DNA from: Ischnura elegans
Taxonomy: Eukaryota > Arthropoda > Insecta > Odonata > Coenagrionidae
Assembly (NCBI RefSeq): GCF_921293095.1
Contig: NC_060247.1
Location: 53,355,111-53,419,110 of the forward strand
Direction: 5' to 3'
Length of the DNA stretch: 64,000 nucleotides
Notes under the pieces: model-generated
What the model was told of the DNA's origin: nothing
What the model saw: only the letters and a program-made list of their open reading frames with translations
The model's database searches: none
Position numbers and translations under genes: made by a program
In this document: in pieces, positions 1-13,170 of the stretch
How positions within the stretch are numbered: position 1 is the stretch's first letter
How the letters are laid out: every line of letters starts with the position of its first letter

Positions 1-1760
1 AATATGTCGAACTTCCACTCTACCAAGCCTGAATCGGTTGAAATTACAGTTTTAATGTTTTTTTGTTTTTTTTTATCTACCTGAATGCGTCTTAAAAATC
101 CAAGTATTGGTTTGTACCTAAAAATGAATGACTATAAATCCATTATTGCGATTTATGATTACATTAATTCATTTGGGTCGAAGCATTCGAGAAGATTCGT
201 TAATTAGTTTCTTACTTTAGCGAAAAGTAATTCCTATAACTATGGTGACAGTTTTCGATTTCGCTTGGTATTCAAGGTCGTGAATTCGGTCTCGCTTCAA
301 GCCGATTTCTCTATCCCAATTCTCTTAATTATTTTCTACCCCCAGTTTTAATTTAATGTCAAAAATATACCATTCAGAATTTCGTTCTGTAGGTACTTGT
401 GCCAAGCCTGTTATTCTTCAGTTGACGAAGTTCAGGAAACAATTATGGAACAAAATAATTTTTTTCTGAGAAATAACGATCCCTTTAACTGAGATAATCC
501 ACAGTATTGGTTCCTCGAGAGCGCTGCGGCAACTGAGCGGGGTAGGTACTGGCTGAGGTGCCTCTGAGAATGTCGTTCTTTGAAGAACGTGCTGCCTGTG
601 TTCCTGGGGCCTCGCATAGGTTGACATACCCGCGTTTTAGTGGATGCCTTCAATCGTGTTCGCGATTAGATATTGAGCAGCAAGAACTGGAAATTTTTTG
701 GGGTGACACTCATCATACTTTTAGCTGTTGTTTAATCTCCACTGAAATACTCTACCGACGTATTTTTTTAATTCTCAGCGTTTATAACTCTTATTTTATT
801 CGTTACTGCTCGAGCTCACTACAGCTAACTACCGATTATCCACATTCACGTCATCAGAGCTAAAGATTATCCATGCATCATCATGAAATTATATGTAGTG
901 GTGGGCTTCTCCGGAATAAAACTGCAGTGGGTTAGGGCGTTTACCCGAATAAAGGAAGGGCCGCCCATAACGTGCATTTTAATACCCAAAGAAGCATGGA
1001 AAGTCTATCGGTTTATTTTGAATCAAACTTGCATCCGCAACAAATACTTTTTGTTTATTAAAACATGCTTATGAAAGGGCATTAACTCAGTGGTAGAGTG
1101 TAGCGTTTTCTTTTATCTTAATTTATTTGAATGTGCGACATAGTGGTATGAACCTCGAAAGGCCCTATTTTCTGCGAAATATCACCGATATCACTCTTTT
1201 CACCTATTAATGAGTTGGAAAATAAGGATTTTATCTATTCCATACTGATATGTAAGAGGACTCAACATCTCTACACTGCACCGGAGACTTTCGTGTCCAG
1301 GTAGATCATTTCTCGAGTTATAAGATGTTAAGTGTACAGCTCTTCTTATAAAAATGGCTGTTTATGATCGATAAAATTGGTGGTAAATTTGATCACAGTG
1401 TGGTAGAACAAAAGAAATAAAAGTAATAAATTCGATTGTTGTGGAGAAACTGCAATGATGGAAACTCGTGGGACTTAAAGAATCCAAGATAATTGAGGGG
1501 GATGATAAGCCTAGAGGTACAAGTGATTTTTTTCTAAACAGATTTAAGCTCGTATATTGATAGAAAAATATTTAAATAAATAAAAGATCGTAGCACTTTT
1601 CCACAAGAATTTTTAATGCGTACAACGCGTTTCGGCTCACTGAGCCATCATCTGGTACGCGTTGTACGCATTAAAAATTCTTGTGGAAAAGTGCTACGAT
1701 CTTTCATTTATTTAAATATGTCTAACTTCCACCAATTAAAGCCTGAATCTGTTGAACATA
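1..1760 (+). repeat. Direct repeat of a ~43-bp Penelope-associated segment
   Basis: Positions 1-43 and 1716-1758 share AATATGTC.AACTTCCAC and AAGCCTGAATC.GTTGAA with a short variable middle. The second copy directly follows the 63-bp inverted repeat, so the first probably marks the end of another terminus just left of the window. Confidence 0.65.
1568..1719. repeat. 63-bp near-perfect inverted repeat with hammerhead-like loop (Penelope-type terminus)
   Basis: Arms 1568-1630 and 1657-1719 pair at 62 of 63 positions (the exception is 1582/1705). The 26-base loop, read on the minus strand, holds CAGATGA, a perfect 5-bp hairpin (GGCTC/GAGCC) and then GAAAC running into the arm: the order of hammerhead core boxes, with one core base changed (CAGATGA for CTGANGA). 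Penelope-like element termini are known to carry hammerhead motifs; assignment here is by resemblance. Confidence 0.75.
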
Positions 1761-2620
1761 TGATAGAAAAATACATGAAAAACTTTGTGGCGAAAGGAAA
1801 TGAGTATGTGTTCGGTGCCTGCATTTAGTGGAAATTAAATTCACTACTAAATATCTAGTTGATATCATTTGTTTTCTTTACCTTATTTCTATACCTAACT
1901 CTGTTTAGAAAATAAAATCACTTGTACCCCGTGGCTTTTCAACCCCTCAATTGATTCTTTTGAATTGGTAATTGGCGTTTTGGAGAGAGAGAGAGTACCT
2001 ATACCTGTCGTCCAGGTGCTTAATTCGGTTGGGAGGCCGTTCCCCCGTGTCCCCCAACGGGTTCAGAGCTGTCTGTTTCGGCGGGACATGGCCGCCGTCG
2101 GCTCAGCGAGCGCTCCTCCCGTGGCCAACGACCGCCCCTGAGGGCTCTGGAGACAGCTGCCGGCGTCGCTGCGCATAAATCGTAATTATCCGAAGCGTGA
2201 AACGTGTCTCCTGATCGATCCATTTCCGTTCACTTGCAAGAACGGCGGGTTAGGGAGTGGAGGGGAGAAGAGGTGTTCTCCGGAGAAGTTTTGCGAGGGA
2301 GGAGGATATCAAATTGGTGAGTTTAGGATGGCCCTTTTGCATGGATGAGGTGGTTCGATTTTATGCTCTTATTGGTTCCGAGCGGTTCCCGATATCTACC
2401 TTCCTTCTTTCGAGTTCGATCATGTATTTTCTATGGTCAGGGAGAAAGGGCATAAAGCGGAAAAAATGCCTTTACGATTTTTGCGTAGATCTGCGGTCTT
2501 ACGAACGAATCGATAATTCCTACGGACATGATAAGAATGCTTGGGAAACGAGTTATTGCATTTTGAAATGAAAAAAAATAGTTGATAAAATATTCTCGGG
2601 TGTGGCACGGGGTTAGACTG

Positions 2621-2740
2621 TTAGAGGCCAAAGTTTCGATGAGAAACTTCCTCGTCGTAATCAGGTCTAAGATTGAATAATACATCAGTCTTAGCCCTGA
2701 TGACGTCGTAGGATTTTCTCATCGAAACGTTGGCCGTAAA
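2621..2740. repeat. Inverted pair of hammerhead-like Penelope terminal modules
   Basis: Right module (plus strand): CTGATGA at 2697-2703 and GAAAC at 2724-2728 followed by GTTGGCC. Left module (minus strand): CTGATTA at 2664-2658 and GAAAC at 2637-2633 followed by TTTGGCC. The two share CATCGAAAC and GACG blocks. Helix II between the boxes is poorly formed in both, so ribozyme activity is unlikely. The decamer CGCCGGGAAA follows at 2782. Confidence 0.65.
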
Positions 2741-3249
2741 TAACCTGGTGCCTAAGTTGAGAAGATTTTATCAATACTTTTCGCCGGGAAATCCGTTGTT
2801 GCCGTTTAAAAAAGTAGTTGGTGTCTTTTAAGCTTTAGGATAAATTTGGATAAATCAATTGATAAAAAAAATGCTTTTGGACTATGTCGTCGTATCAATT
2901 TTAGGTTGATCCCAACGTTTCCCTACCAATGCCTTCGCTTTGGCTCCGGTAAATTGGTCATTTTCATGGGTCATGGTCAAGGGTCATGACTTCTGATGAA
3001 GCTGCGGTGCAGTGAAGCATGTGAACTCGAATCAATTTAATTTAACTGAAGTGGTATTTGAAAAGTTTTCTTACTTCCTCCTATCGTTTTGATTTGATGT
3101 TACGGGGTACGCGGAGATCAGCATTGGCGTAGCCAAAAAGTGATTTATTCGTAGAAAATATTTAGTGGGACCTTGTACTCGGTGCACTCTTCGTAGGCTC
3201 CAGAGAAAGCCGTTGACACAATACTCAGTTCTTCAAATGGGATGTTGAA

Positions 3250-3386
3250 CGTGGTGAAGGCTGCTCGGGTACTCTTTTCCATGGCTACCGACGTTTAGGA
3301 GTACGACCCCGAAACGCCGAGATCCGTAGAGGAGATAACCCGGTGGATGACCCGAGCAGCCTTTACTACCAGCGTACGCCGGGAAA
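3250..3386. repeat. Penelope-type terminal module with 13-bp perfect inverted repeat
   Basis: GGCTGCTCGGGT at 3261-3272 is matched by ACCCGAGCAGCC at about 3346-3357, with looser pairing outward. Inside, the minus strand has GGGGTCGTACTCC (a hairpin with one G-U pair) followed by TAAACGTCGG, a decayed GAAAC box. CGCCGGGAAA is at 3377-3386. Confidence 0.6.
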
Positions 3387-4860
3387 GCATAAGATCTTTT
3401 TACGGGTTGTTGAACGGTTTACCTTTCCGAGGACTACTCCACCTTGCGCATATAGATGCTTATTCCAGGTTTTTCTCCACCTTAATTTGATTCCCTTCGG
3501 CGAAAATTTTCGGACAAATTATGTTGCTGGCATTAAAGTCGTAAATGGCCCCAGCTGTCTGACCACGTCGTCTCCTCTGGTGTGCATTTGCAAAATGTTT
3601 TCTCGCTTTTCTATTTCGTGGGTTTCGTAAAATACAACCGAATTTGAAGCATTGTTCCTTACTTCAGAAGCTGGGGGACATTTTGCTCAACCACTTATTT
3701 CCTTTTTTTAAGTGTAGTAGTGTCGCTTGCCATCTAAATTTTTAACACATCCATTTGCCACTGTAATATAAGTTTTTCTGAACTATACGATACGTTTTAC
3801 TGCATAATCTATGGCTAATATAGTCATAGCGCCGAATATTGACAGCGAATTCCTTACATTAGAGTTATGCATTGAATATTGGGGTCCTTCTAAGTCATAG
3901 TATCCTGCCAGTCCTGATTATTTTAAGAAGCCATTAACCGCTAAAGCTAGAATTTGTCCCTCTCACGCCAGTAGTGAAAGACTGAGTTTTCGAAATCTAT
4001 GTTGTCACTCAAGATGTAAAATACGTGGTTCCTTTTCGTTCTAATACAGAAAAGTGATACCTTCGACGCATAGTATTGTTCTAGAATCTCAATAATAATT
4101 GTATCCCGCTCAATTGTCTTTAAATACGAACCTGTTTTCTCAATGCCCTATTTTTATTGCGATGGCACAGAAAACATTCTTCTATCAATTAAAACATTCT
4201 AATCGATAGTTTTAAGGATGACGATGGATGTTCATCGATGATACACAGCTTTTACACGCTGATACCCATAGGCTGGCACTGGCTGCGATAGCATCTTTTG
4301 CTGGAGCCTCTCCAACAATGCACAAAGCTTTGAAGTCGACAATTAGAAACGTTTGGAAGGACTCCGTGCACTCTTATAAGAATATGGACTTTGAGGGAAA
4401 AGATGATAAAAAATATAGGAAAGGAAATTCATTTTTTGGCTATCGGGAAATATTTCGTCCATTTAGAAGAAAAAGTATCGCAGCAAGATTTTATATGAGT
4501 CGCTACATTTCGTTCTCGGGCTCCGGTATTGGGCTTTGAAAGAAGTTGATAAAAGTCGATCGGAGGCTTTAGTGGCATTTGCATGGAGATGGATTAAGGA
4601 ATGGAGGTCCTTTAATCAGTAAAAAATCTTAGTAGGCGCTAGATGAGAGTATGTCAAAGAGTGCTCCGTCTCTAAGTGGAATTTGTGGGATTTCATATCG
4701 ACGAAGAAAAAAGATTTCCGAGAAAATGTGTCTGCAACCATTATTCGTGGAAAATATAGAAAGTGAAAAAGCAGATCCGTGGGAATTTTGCTAATTATTC
4801 ATTATATCTCTCGAGATATTCCCTTGAAGGGAGTAAAATTAATAATTCAGGAAAAAAGGC

Positions 4861-4999
4861 ACAGTATAAGAGTAAATACTTCTCGGGTTTTGCACCGGGT
4901 CATGTCTCCATGTCTCCTTGCAACGTTTCGATCAGCAACTCGCCCATCGTCTTGAGGTATTCAGGAATCGCCCATTGTCTTCAATTGTTCGCCGGGAAA
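4861..4999. repeat. Penelope-type terminal module (decayed hammerhead boxes)
   Basis: On the minus strand CTCAAGA (4956-4950) is followed by GATCGAAACGTTGC with GAAAC at 4929-4925. Compared with the CTGANGA/GAAA core, one invariant G is lost. CGCCGGGAAA is at 4990-4999, at the same spacing as in the module at 2.7 kb. Confidence 0.55.
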
Positions 5000-7900
5000 G
5001 AACCAAACATTATAGCATTATAGGAGTGTTTTCTCTTAAGACAGCACACATTCGTTTTTAAATGTTAAAAAAATTTACTTGCTTCAGTTATGTTGCGTAA
5101 TTTTAGCGTAACATTTTCCTAAAATATATATGTTGTTAATGGCATATTTATGTAATGCGATGCCAAACTTGTTAATCCAGAAGGTCACCTCTATGTTGGT
5201 TGTAGGTTGGCGTGTTAAATGCTCATTTTAGTTGTCCATCATTTTGAATTATTTCATACCGCTCATTCTGTATTTTTTGATTAAGGTTGTTATTATTGTT
5301 TGATTAAGGTTTCTCAACGTCTACTAGTTAAGGAAAACTGTCACAATTTTTTTCTGTTTCATGCGTAATTTAATCGAAAAAGCATTGCATTTTTAAGGGA
5401 AATTACCCGATAGCGTCGGGCGCAATCGGTTAGAAAATGAACACTCGTATAGCCCACCATCATAATAGGTATTGGAACAATGAAAAATAGTTAAAGAAAC
5501 CAGCGACATCAAACGCGTCTATAATTGGAAATAGTTCTCCTTCTTATTTTTCTCAATTCCATCCCTGGTAGTTTAATTATCTGCAAGTCTTAAACAGGGC
5601 TTCGATGAAAGGGTCAATAACTTCTTTGGGGAATGTGTTTTAGAGTTCAATCCCTGGAAATTCAAGCTCTAGATAAGCAACTCTCAGGTTCATACTTAAT
5701 TAGTAAGTTCCCGTAACTGTAAGCCGTTGATTATTTTGAAGATTTTGATGGTTAGAGTGAGTATTTAAAGTGTGTTTTTGTCAAGTTATTGCAGTGTTAA
5801 GTTATAAAATACCACTTGCAAACACAAGGATTTATATCCAACTTAGCCTTACCAACCTGAGAAATAAACCTGTTGGCTTAAAAATAATAGCCGACTTTTG
5901 CTCTTAATGATTCGTAAATATTTGGCGTGCGAAACTACGATTTCTTGCCGTTCTTGTTGATTTTATTCTAATAATGAGTAATGGGACTGATTATTGTGTC
6001 TCGTGTAGTCGTACCTTGCGATCCGCTGGAGTGATAACGTTACTGACCAATGACCATGTTCATATTGTAGTGCGTTATTAGTGAATTCATGTCGCGTCTG
6101 TAGCTGATTTATGATGATCAAATGAAATGAATACCAACGATAGGGACGAAAATTATATTCACGAATGAATCATGATCTTGGATTTCATTGGATGCAACCT
6201 AAAATATCTTTTGTGCAATTTTGTGGTCATTCTCATAATCAGAATTAGATGATCGTTTATATTACTTATCTTAAGTAGGTTTAACACCTGAGATAATAGG
6301 GGAGCCCTAATATCTTGAATTCCCTTGCAGTATGTATTATTTAGCCATGTCGAATTGGCGAAATCTTTTGATGATCTGCATGGATATCTTTTGACCATCT
6401 CCCACTTCCTCCCCATTCTAGATCGCAATTCATTCTACAAGTCTGGTTGGTCAATGTGATACAATTTCGGCTTCGACGGAGGTAATTTGGACTTGGGGTA
6501 GTAGCCTTTTATATCGCTACTAAAATCCAGGCGTTTAATCCATATCCTACCAGGTAAAGGCATTCAAAGAAGAGGGTAGGTATGCGAATGGTACCTAGAG
6601 GTCTTCAGTGGGAAGTTGCTTCCGTAAAAGAAGTCTTCCGAGTTGGGTATTTACTATCACGTAAATTATCCATCACATAGTGATATGAAAAAGAGGTGTT
6701 CAGAGAATACCAAGACTTGGACGTATTTTCTTAATTTACTAATTTTTTTCTATGATAAATTTTTCACGTGATGGGCTGCTATTAGCATAAGATGTTTCAC
6801 GAAGCTGAAAGAACTTGATTGTGACTGCATAACTTTGAATTTGATTTGCTCATGTATTTAAATTCAAGAAATTTTATGGAGTATTTTCAATTTTTTATTA
6901 TTTTGTTTTATTATTTCATTGGTTGTTAAACATCTTTATTCTAGAGCCTAAGAAATGGAAATAATATCCTCTGGTGGAAAAAATAAGCTACTGAGTTTAA
7001 GTAGAGATATAAATAACATCATTATGATTTTAAATCCTAAATAGTTTTAGCGGGTCAAAATAAAACCTATAAAACGTAGTAAAGATGAACATATTGCAAT
7101 GGTTATGAATTGTTTTTGTGATTATTTTCGTGATCTATTTCTCCAGTTCTTCGTTTTTCTCACTTCTCATATTACAGTGGGAACATTTGGTAGCGTAATT
7201 GCTTTACGATTCTGTTTATTTTCTACTAAGGGTCGAATATTATATCTTATGCATCTGAGTCCTAAACTTTGCGGTCTCATATAATTTGTCGACGTGTAAT
7301 ATTTTTTAACGGGGAATTTAAATGAAATATTTTTTAACCGGAGATTTAAATGAAACTAGAGCTGTAACTAGAATCATGTGATGGCATAAATGTTTTATTG
7401 GCCAAAATTTTGCGAAATGCACTTGATATTATTCCAAAAATCTCTCATGATCAGAATTTTTATTTCAGGGCGTGGTCTCTATCACTTCTGCGATTATCTT
7501 CCATAGCGAATTAAAGAGACCTTTGATGACTCTCTGTTTGATAGAAAACCATTTTCTAATGCATTTTTCGGAAGAAATTCACGCCAAAAGCCTCATGATA
7601 ATATTTCAAGCTTGCTTAAGCGGACAGTATTGTCCTTAATACGCTTCTCCTTTCATTGGAACTCCAATGGCGAAATCTTAAGGTTAAAGATTAAGTTTAT
7701 AAAGCTCAAATGTGTGAAAAAGGCATGCGCATTTGATGTTTTTTCTTTCTTTGTTGCTTCTCTCCGCTGCATCTGCTCGTATTGTGGTGTGCCGCAAGTA
7801 TTTGCGCTCCAGAATCGTTCAATCGATGGATCTTGATGGTGAACGGAGGACGGAAGGCAATTACCAGTGGAGCAGCCGCTGTGGGGGAGGGCTGGAGCTT

Positions 7901-10900
7901 TTCAATCGACTGGGAGAAATGTTCTCCCACTCCTAAACCTGAAAATATAAGAGAGGCGATATTTTTATCCTAATGCGCATGCGTCTATTTTGTGATTTTT
8001 TTGTCCAACACTGTCCCCAAAGCTCTTTTTACAAAGCTTAAAAGTCGGATGTGGAAAATTCATGAGGCAATGCACCCATTCCCATTCTCCATGTGAATTA
8101 TGTGTATAAAATTAAACCATCGCGAAAGTCTTTTTTCTCAGACTTGGGTACTATTAACTGATCATGGGGTCTTTGAATATACATTTGATACTCGGCAGAG
8201 CGAGTAATTTTAATCAATTCCCTTATAAGTTTTGCTATCAACGTTTCTGCCTTAAAAAATCACTACCGTGAGCAAATCCTGGATGGATAGGAATGGCTCT
8301 GAATATTTTTCATTTTTATTTATTTGGAGTGATATTTTTTAAATGAATTTACATGTAGATCATTATAAATACCCGTTGCAGTGAATATGAATTATTTAAA
8401 GTTTTATTTTTTTATTTTATCCGCTGGCTTCTCATTTTTTTGCAATATCGATCGATGTATTCTCTTGGGTGTATAATGACCCTTTTATGAAGTGAATTGT
8501 TTAGCACTTAGGGTGTTGGTATGAACAATAGTGAGCTGCGGCTTCTTAATTTAGAAACCACCTCAGGCAGTTCAGCCTCTCCTTTTGTTGAGGTTTACTT
8601 TTAGTTATTACAATGTATTGAGCTAGAAATTCCGAAACTTTACCATGATCGACGCATTTTCATTCAATAATCATGCGAAAATCATTATCCTAGGTATATT
8701 ATTATATTATCCATCGTTGAAAATAACAAACTATGATTGTTTTAAAGATAAATCTATGCTTAATTTCCAGAATTGCTTATTTGGTACACCTTGTTTAAAC
8801 TAAACATACTGGATAATAAAAATTCTGGATATTTTCAAAATTATAACTACCCTTGCGTTGTTATCTCAGTTAATTACTCCCTGATACCGGTTTAGACCCA
8901 CCTTCATTTTCAGACGCCGAAGTGTAGCAAGGTGACGCGTCTGCGTTTAATGTGATGGAGCAAATGTGAGGACGTTTCATTGTGTATTTTTATATTACGG
9001 AATGAATATCCGTGCGTATGGAGTTATTTCCTTCAAATTCTGGTCACTTCATTGCAGGCGATGATTGAAGAAAATGCTGTTGCAGTGTTGAAGACCGCGG
9101 GGCTTATCAAATTGCCTTTTCTTCTCATATCCTTTTGCTGAATGAAAGCGATGCTCTTCGTACGCGGCTAGTCCTCTGGTTGAGCCCTTCCAAGGCCCTT
9201 CCGTTTGCCGTGGAGCAGGGGCGATATGTCCTGGTCGGCTATTGCCGAGGGCCCCGAGCTTAGCGGGGCCCGTCAATTCTCACCTCTATCGTGAAGCGTA
9301 CATTGAAGATGTTGTAGAGAAAGACTCGGAATACTCGAATCAAAATTTTATTGCAATTATAAATTCTATGTTTTCAGAAGTTTCTTTATTTACAACATAC
9401 CCATAGTAATAAGATTGTACGAAAAAAAAATAATAAAGGTGTCAGATGATAATAGAACCTGATACTTTTTTGAAAAGGTTATTCTAAGAGATTATTTTTT
9501 TAGCGGTTTCAGTGCAGGTTGATGGAACAAATTCGCTAAATAGATAACAGAACCATAATGAATTATAAAATTTTATAAGCTGAGAAATTATCAGTTTTCA
9601 TAATATTTTGTATTACGAAATTGCTCTTTTTTAATTAAGTTAAATGTAGTATTTAAGAGCCAGAAAAGCGTAAAAGCCCATTTCCGGACAAGCAATTTCC
9701 TAAAATTTTCCGGTGTAGGACCCGCTAATCCTCCGCGAAGGAGGGCCTTATCATGAGCCCCTGCCGAGGGCCCCAAGCCGCCCCTGTCGTGGGGGATGAA
9801 AAAGAGCGCGGATGAGCGGGGGTGCGGAAGAAGTGGCCTGAAGGATGACCGTGCATTTTCCGTTCCGTCTCGGAGAGGAGAGCACTTAAGAGATCCGTGC
9901 GTTTGTCGAGTCCTCCGCTTTGCCAAAGGCGGCGCCTGGGTTCGCCCTGAAGAATGGGCGCGCTCCCTCGCGTACTACACGTATAACATTCGGACGCTGG
10001 GATATCTTCGTGTCACAGTGTTATTGATCGACTAAAGCCTTATACGGTCATGCCGGGATTTGGCACGTTGAGAGATAAAAAAATAATAATTCGCCTCAGG
10101 TTCTGTTAAACTTGGTCGTTTTTTATTTATTTCTTTCGGTAGCACATGTCCAAAAGTATGGATGACGGTAATTTATTTTTCCCCCCCCTCGGATCAATAT
10201 CGTAGACCATCGGCTTTCTAAGTGGGCTGCGCGCTCTTTCCCCTTCTTCTTTAATTTCTCTCGCTATCTCTCTCATCTATGCCAATCTCTCTTTATTCGT
10301 ATCCGTCTTTCTCTCAACACTTCGCTCCTATCCCTTTTTCCGCTATCCCATTTGGACAAGTACCAATTACCCTTATGGGTTCACCTCAGCGTCCCGGAAA
10401 TTCTTTCTTTTTCGACCACCTTCGTATTTTTTTCTTCCTTCCACCCGACTGAAATGAAGATTAAGATCCGCGTAAAAGGAGTGCGCCTGATTTCGACCAC
10501 CCAATCCATTCGACAAGGCGTGGACGACACTAGTTTTTTTCTTAAAGAGACGTTTCAACGAAATGTAATCGCCAAAATGGCGTTAGAAAAGTTAGTGGGC
10601 GTGTATCATCAGTGAAGTGTAGTAGCATTATTGAAATATATCCTGTCGATACTATCGTATTTTTCACTGGAAGTAGTGCAAACGTGGTGTGTACTTATGG
10701 ACGTTATGCGGTTATTCTTCCTAGTTTTATTTTTAATCAGTGACTAATTTCATTCCATGAGATATATTTTTCTCTAGATATAAACGGATAATTTCGCTTG
10801 AATTGCATAATTTAGGAAGCCAAGATAGTGTGGCCTACGTCGACTGGGGGCGGTGAGCAATTTTCGGAATGACACGAAAAAGGAATCCGTTTTTATTTTA

Positions 10901-12700
10901 CACGAATACGAACAAACTGCGTGTGATTTGGTCATTTTGAAACCTTTGGGTTTTTATAAAGCAATTATTGTATTTTATTTCCCGCTTCGTTGTCCTTATT
11001 CGCTTTCACGTTCTTCCCACATCTTTCCCGATGTTCTCTCTCTCTCTCTCCGATGATTTATTGCCGTTGTAACGACCTTTACGTGATGGCCTCCCTATCG
11101 TCGGGTCAATCGCCGGGGAAATTTTTCAATGCATCGATTTCGAATATTTCACCGTAATTCAACGCGAACTTCGATCGATCGTAAAAGTTGCCTCGGGCGA
11201 ATAGGATTTGAGCCGCTGCAAACTCTTTCCCCCTCATGTGCAATTAAAGGGGACGAATGGTTTTTCTCCGCGGCTTTTGAGTGTAGGATAAAGAAGGTCC
11301 GTCCCCTTCGCTTCTATTGCGACACAGATGGACGTAGTGCTCGCTCCCCTTTAGATTACATCGGTTTACGAGGTGGTGTTTGCAACTCGCTGGCGAAACC
11401 GTCGAACAAGGATATAGGCTCGTATGGATATTCTTGCGTGGTGAGAGCGCTGCAACTTTCCGTATTTATGAAATGATTTTACTGTCAAATCGCTGTATAT
11501 ATTTGCCATTATTATTATATCTGGTTTCCATAGTTTCTGCGATGAATTATTCTCATCGTACAATGAGGGCTTAGGTTCTGGAAATCCCAGGATTTTCTTA
11601 GTGTCTCTAGAGTCGAGGATCCGGAAGATGAGTTTCCGGTTGCCCACATTTCAGGTGCCGAACGAAGCCACTTACGTATCCGAACTGAAAGGCGGATTTT
11701 AATGCCCAAATTTTTTATCGGGCATGTTCAGATAATCTCTGCAGTTGGAAGATTATTCTTCTAATGAGTGGTAAACTATGAAAGTGGTTCACTCTGTCGA
11801 GCTTATGTTACCTGCTATAGTGGAGCCAAAACTTGGGCCGATCTTTGACTAAACCCCTCCTGCTGTCAAATGGATATTCATGTCTTGAGAGGCATTGATC
11901 CGTGCAACCGTGCATTCTTTGCTCTCTCTCTGTTTTTCTTATGTGTCTAAAATTTATTTACATCTGAGTCTTAACTAGTATGAAATGGTGGATTTACTCA
12001 ATTAATTTTATCATCATCGTGGTTGTTTTATTAATAGAAAATTATAATTATTTTTGAGATGCTATGTTTCCAAGATCTCGAGTCTCTTAGTTCCGAGTGA
12101 AGATTAAGATGAAAAAAGTATATTTTTAAAACGGCGGTGTCAGCCATAATGAATCCATTCAAAGAACCTAAACAGAAAATGTGTTGTTGAGCATAACTAC
12201 GCACACGTAGAAAAGTGTTTCCGAGAGTAAAAACATTCAAATCCCAAATTAATTAGTTAAGCTTGCTTATTTACAATTATTTGATTACAATTTGTTCTTG
12301 TGAATATTTTTACAGGATTTTAATTGAGATTGATATTGTTCGCAATATGTTTTTATGCATACTGTGAAATTGTAATTTTGCCTCTTCAGAGTCTGATAGT
12401 AGATCCTTAATCGGAAATCGGAGGCTGTTTTCATAAATTCGTCGTATTTAATAATAAGTGTAGGCCTTCTAAAGGTACGGCGTCTTAGATTTGTGTGATT
12501 GTGATTATTGCAACCTATGACGAGTTTAGCTTTCAAATGTCCTCATTCTTCTTCGTATTACGTGAGATAATATGTTATGGATCCAAAGATCTGACTCAAT
12601 AAATATTTTGTCGGAGAGAGTTACAAAAGCATGCGGTCGAGAGCGGCGGGAGAATGTAATATTTAATCAGTATAACTTATTGGGCGCTAATGAATCGGCA
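5000..12700. other. Non-coding stretch upstream of the membrane-protein gene
   Basis: AT-rich with many stops in all frames. G/C-richer islands at about 9050-9290, 9710-10000 and 11100-11480 could contain promoter or first-exon sequence of the plus-strand gene, but I recognise no start exon, signal or family motif in them. Confidence 0.5.
7299..7354 (+). repeat. Tandem duplication of a 28-bp unit
   Basis: ATATTTTTTAACGGGGAATT and ATATTTTTTAACCGGAGATT, each continuing TAAATGAA, stand head to tail. Confidence 0.85.
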
Positions 12701-12713
12701 GGTATGCGGACGC

Positions 12714-12878
12714 AAGGCCGTAGCCAGAAAAAAAAAATTCGGGGGAATTTTGAAGAGGAGAATGTATTTTGGAGGGTTCACTTTCAGGGTTTTCACATAC
12801 TTTGTCTTCTAAGACATCTTCCCAACATTTCTGGGGGTTTGAACTCATTGACCCCCTCCCCCCGCTAGCTAAGGCCTT
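12714..12878. repeat. Possible small MITE
   Basis: AAGGCCGTAGCCAG at the left and (minus strand) AAGGCCTTAGCTAG at the right match at 12 of 14 positions; the right part is C-rich. No target duplication is evident. Confidence 0.35.
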
Positions 12879-12914
12879 TTGTGGACTAAACTATCAGAAA
12901 ACAGCTAAAAATAG

Positions 12915-13170
12915 GAGGACCTCCATGGGCGAACCCAGCGAGGGGCAGGAGGGGGCAGCTGCCCCCCCCCCCCCCTTTAGAAGCAAAAATCGCAAATGTC
13001 TTTAAGGAAATAAATATTTTTTCAAGCAAATCATTTTAAAAACTAATAAAGAGCTGTTACAATTTCCTTAAAATGTTGGTTTCATTCACCTTTTCCATGC
13101 TTAAATCTTACCTACAAGTTGAACAGCCATGGCTCCCCCTCCAAGCTTTGATCCCTTGAGGACCTCCATG
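12915..13170. mobile_element. 230-bp insertion bounded by 13-bp direct repeats
   Basis: GAGGACCTCCATG occurs at 12915-12927 and 13158-13170. The interior starts GGCGAACCCAGCGAGG with a long C run and ends CAAGCTTTGATCCCTT. A 13-bp duplication fits retroposition, but there is no poly-A tail or recognised SINE head. It lies just upstream of the first visible membrane-protein exon. Confidence 0.55.

Noticed and set aside
1078-1175. tRNA-like sequence (TTAACTCAGTGGTAGAGTG, then TGAACCTCG, with GGGC/GGCCC ends)
   Set aside because: The A-box part is good but there is no GGTTCGANNCC B box and no normal anticodon arm; at most a decayed tRNA or SINE remnant.
9591-10035. Overlapping 111- and 79-residue open frames on opposite strands
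   Set aside because: They lie in a locally G/C-richer patch where long frames arise by chance; no motif, splice context or similarity recognised.
1984-11052. Short GA and CT microsatellites (about 1984-1994 and 11036-11050)
   Set aside because: Ordinary simple repeats with no associated feature.
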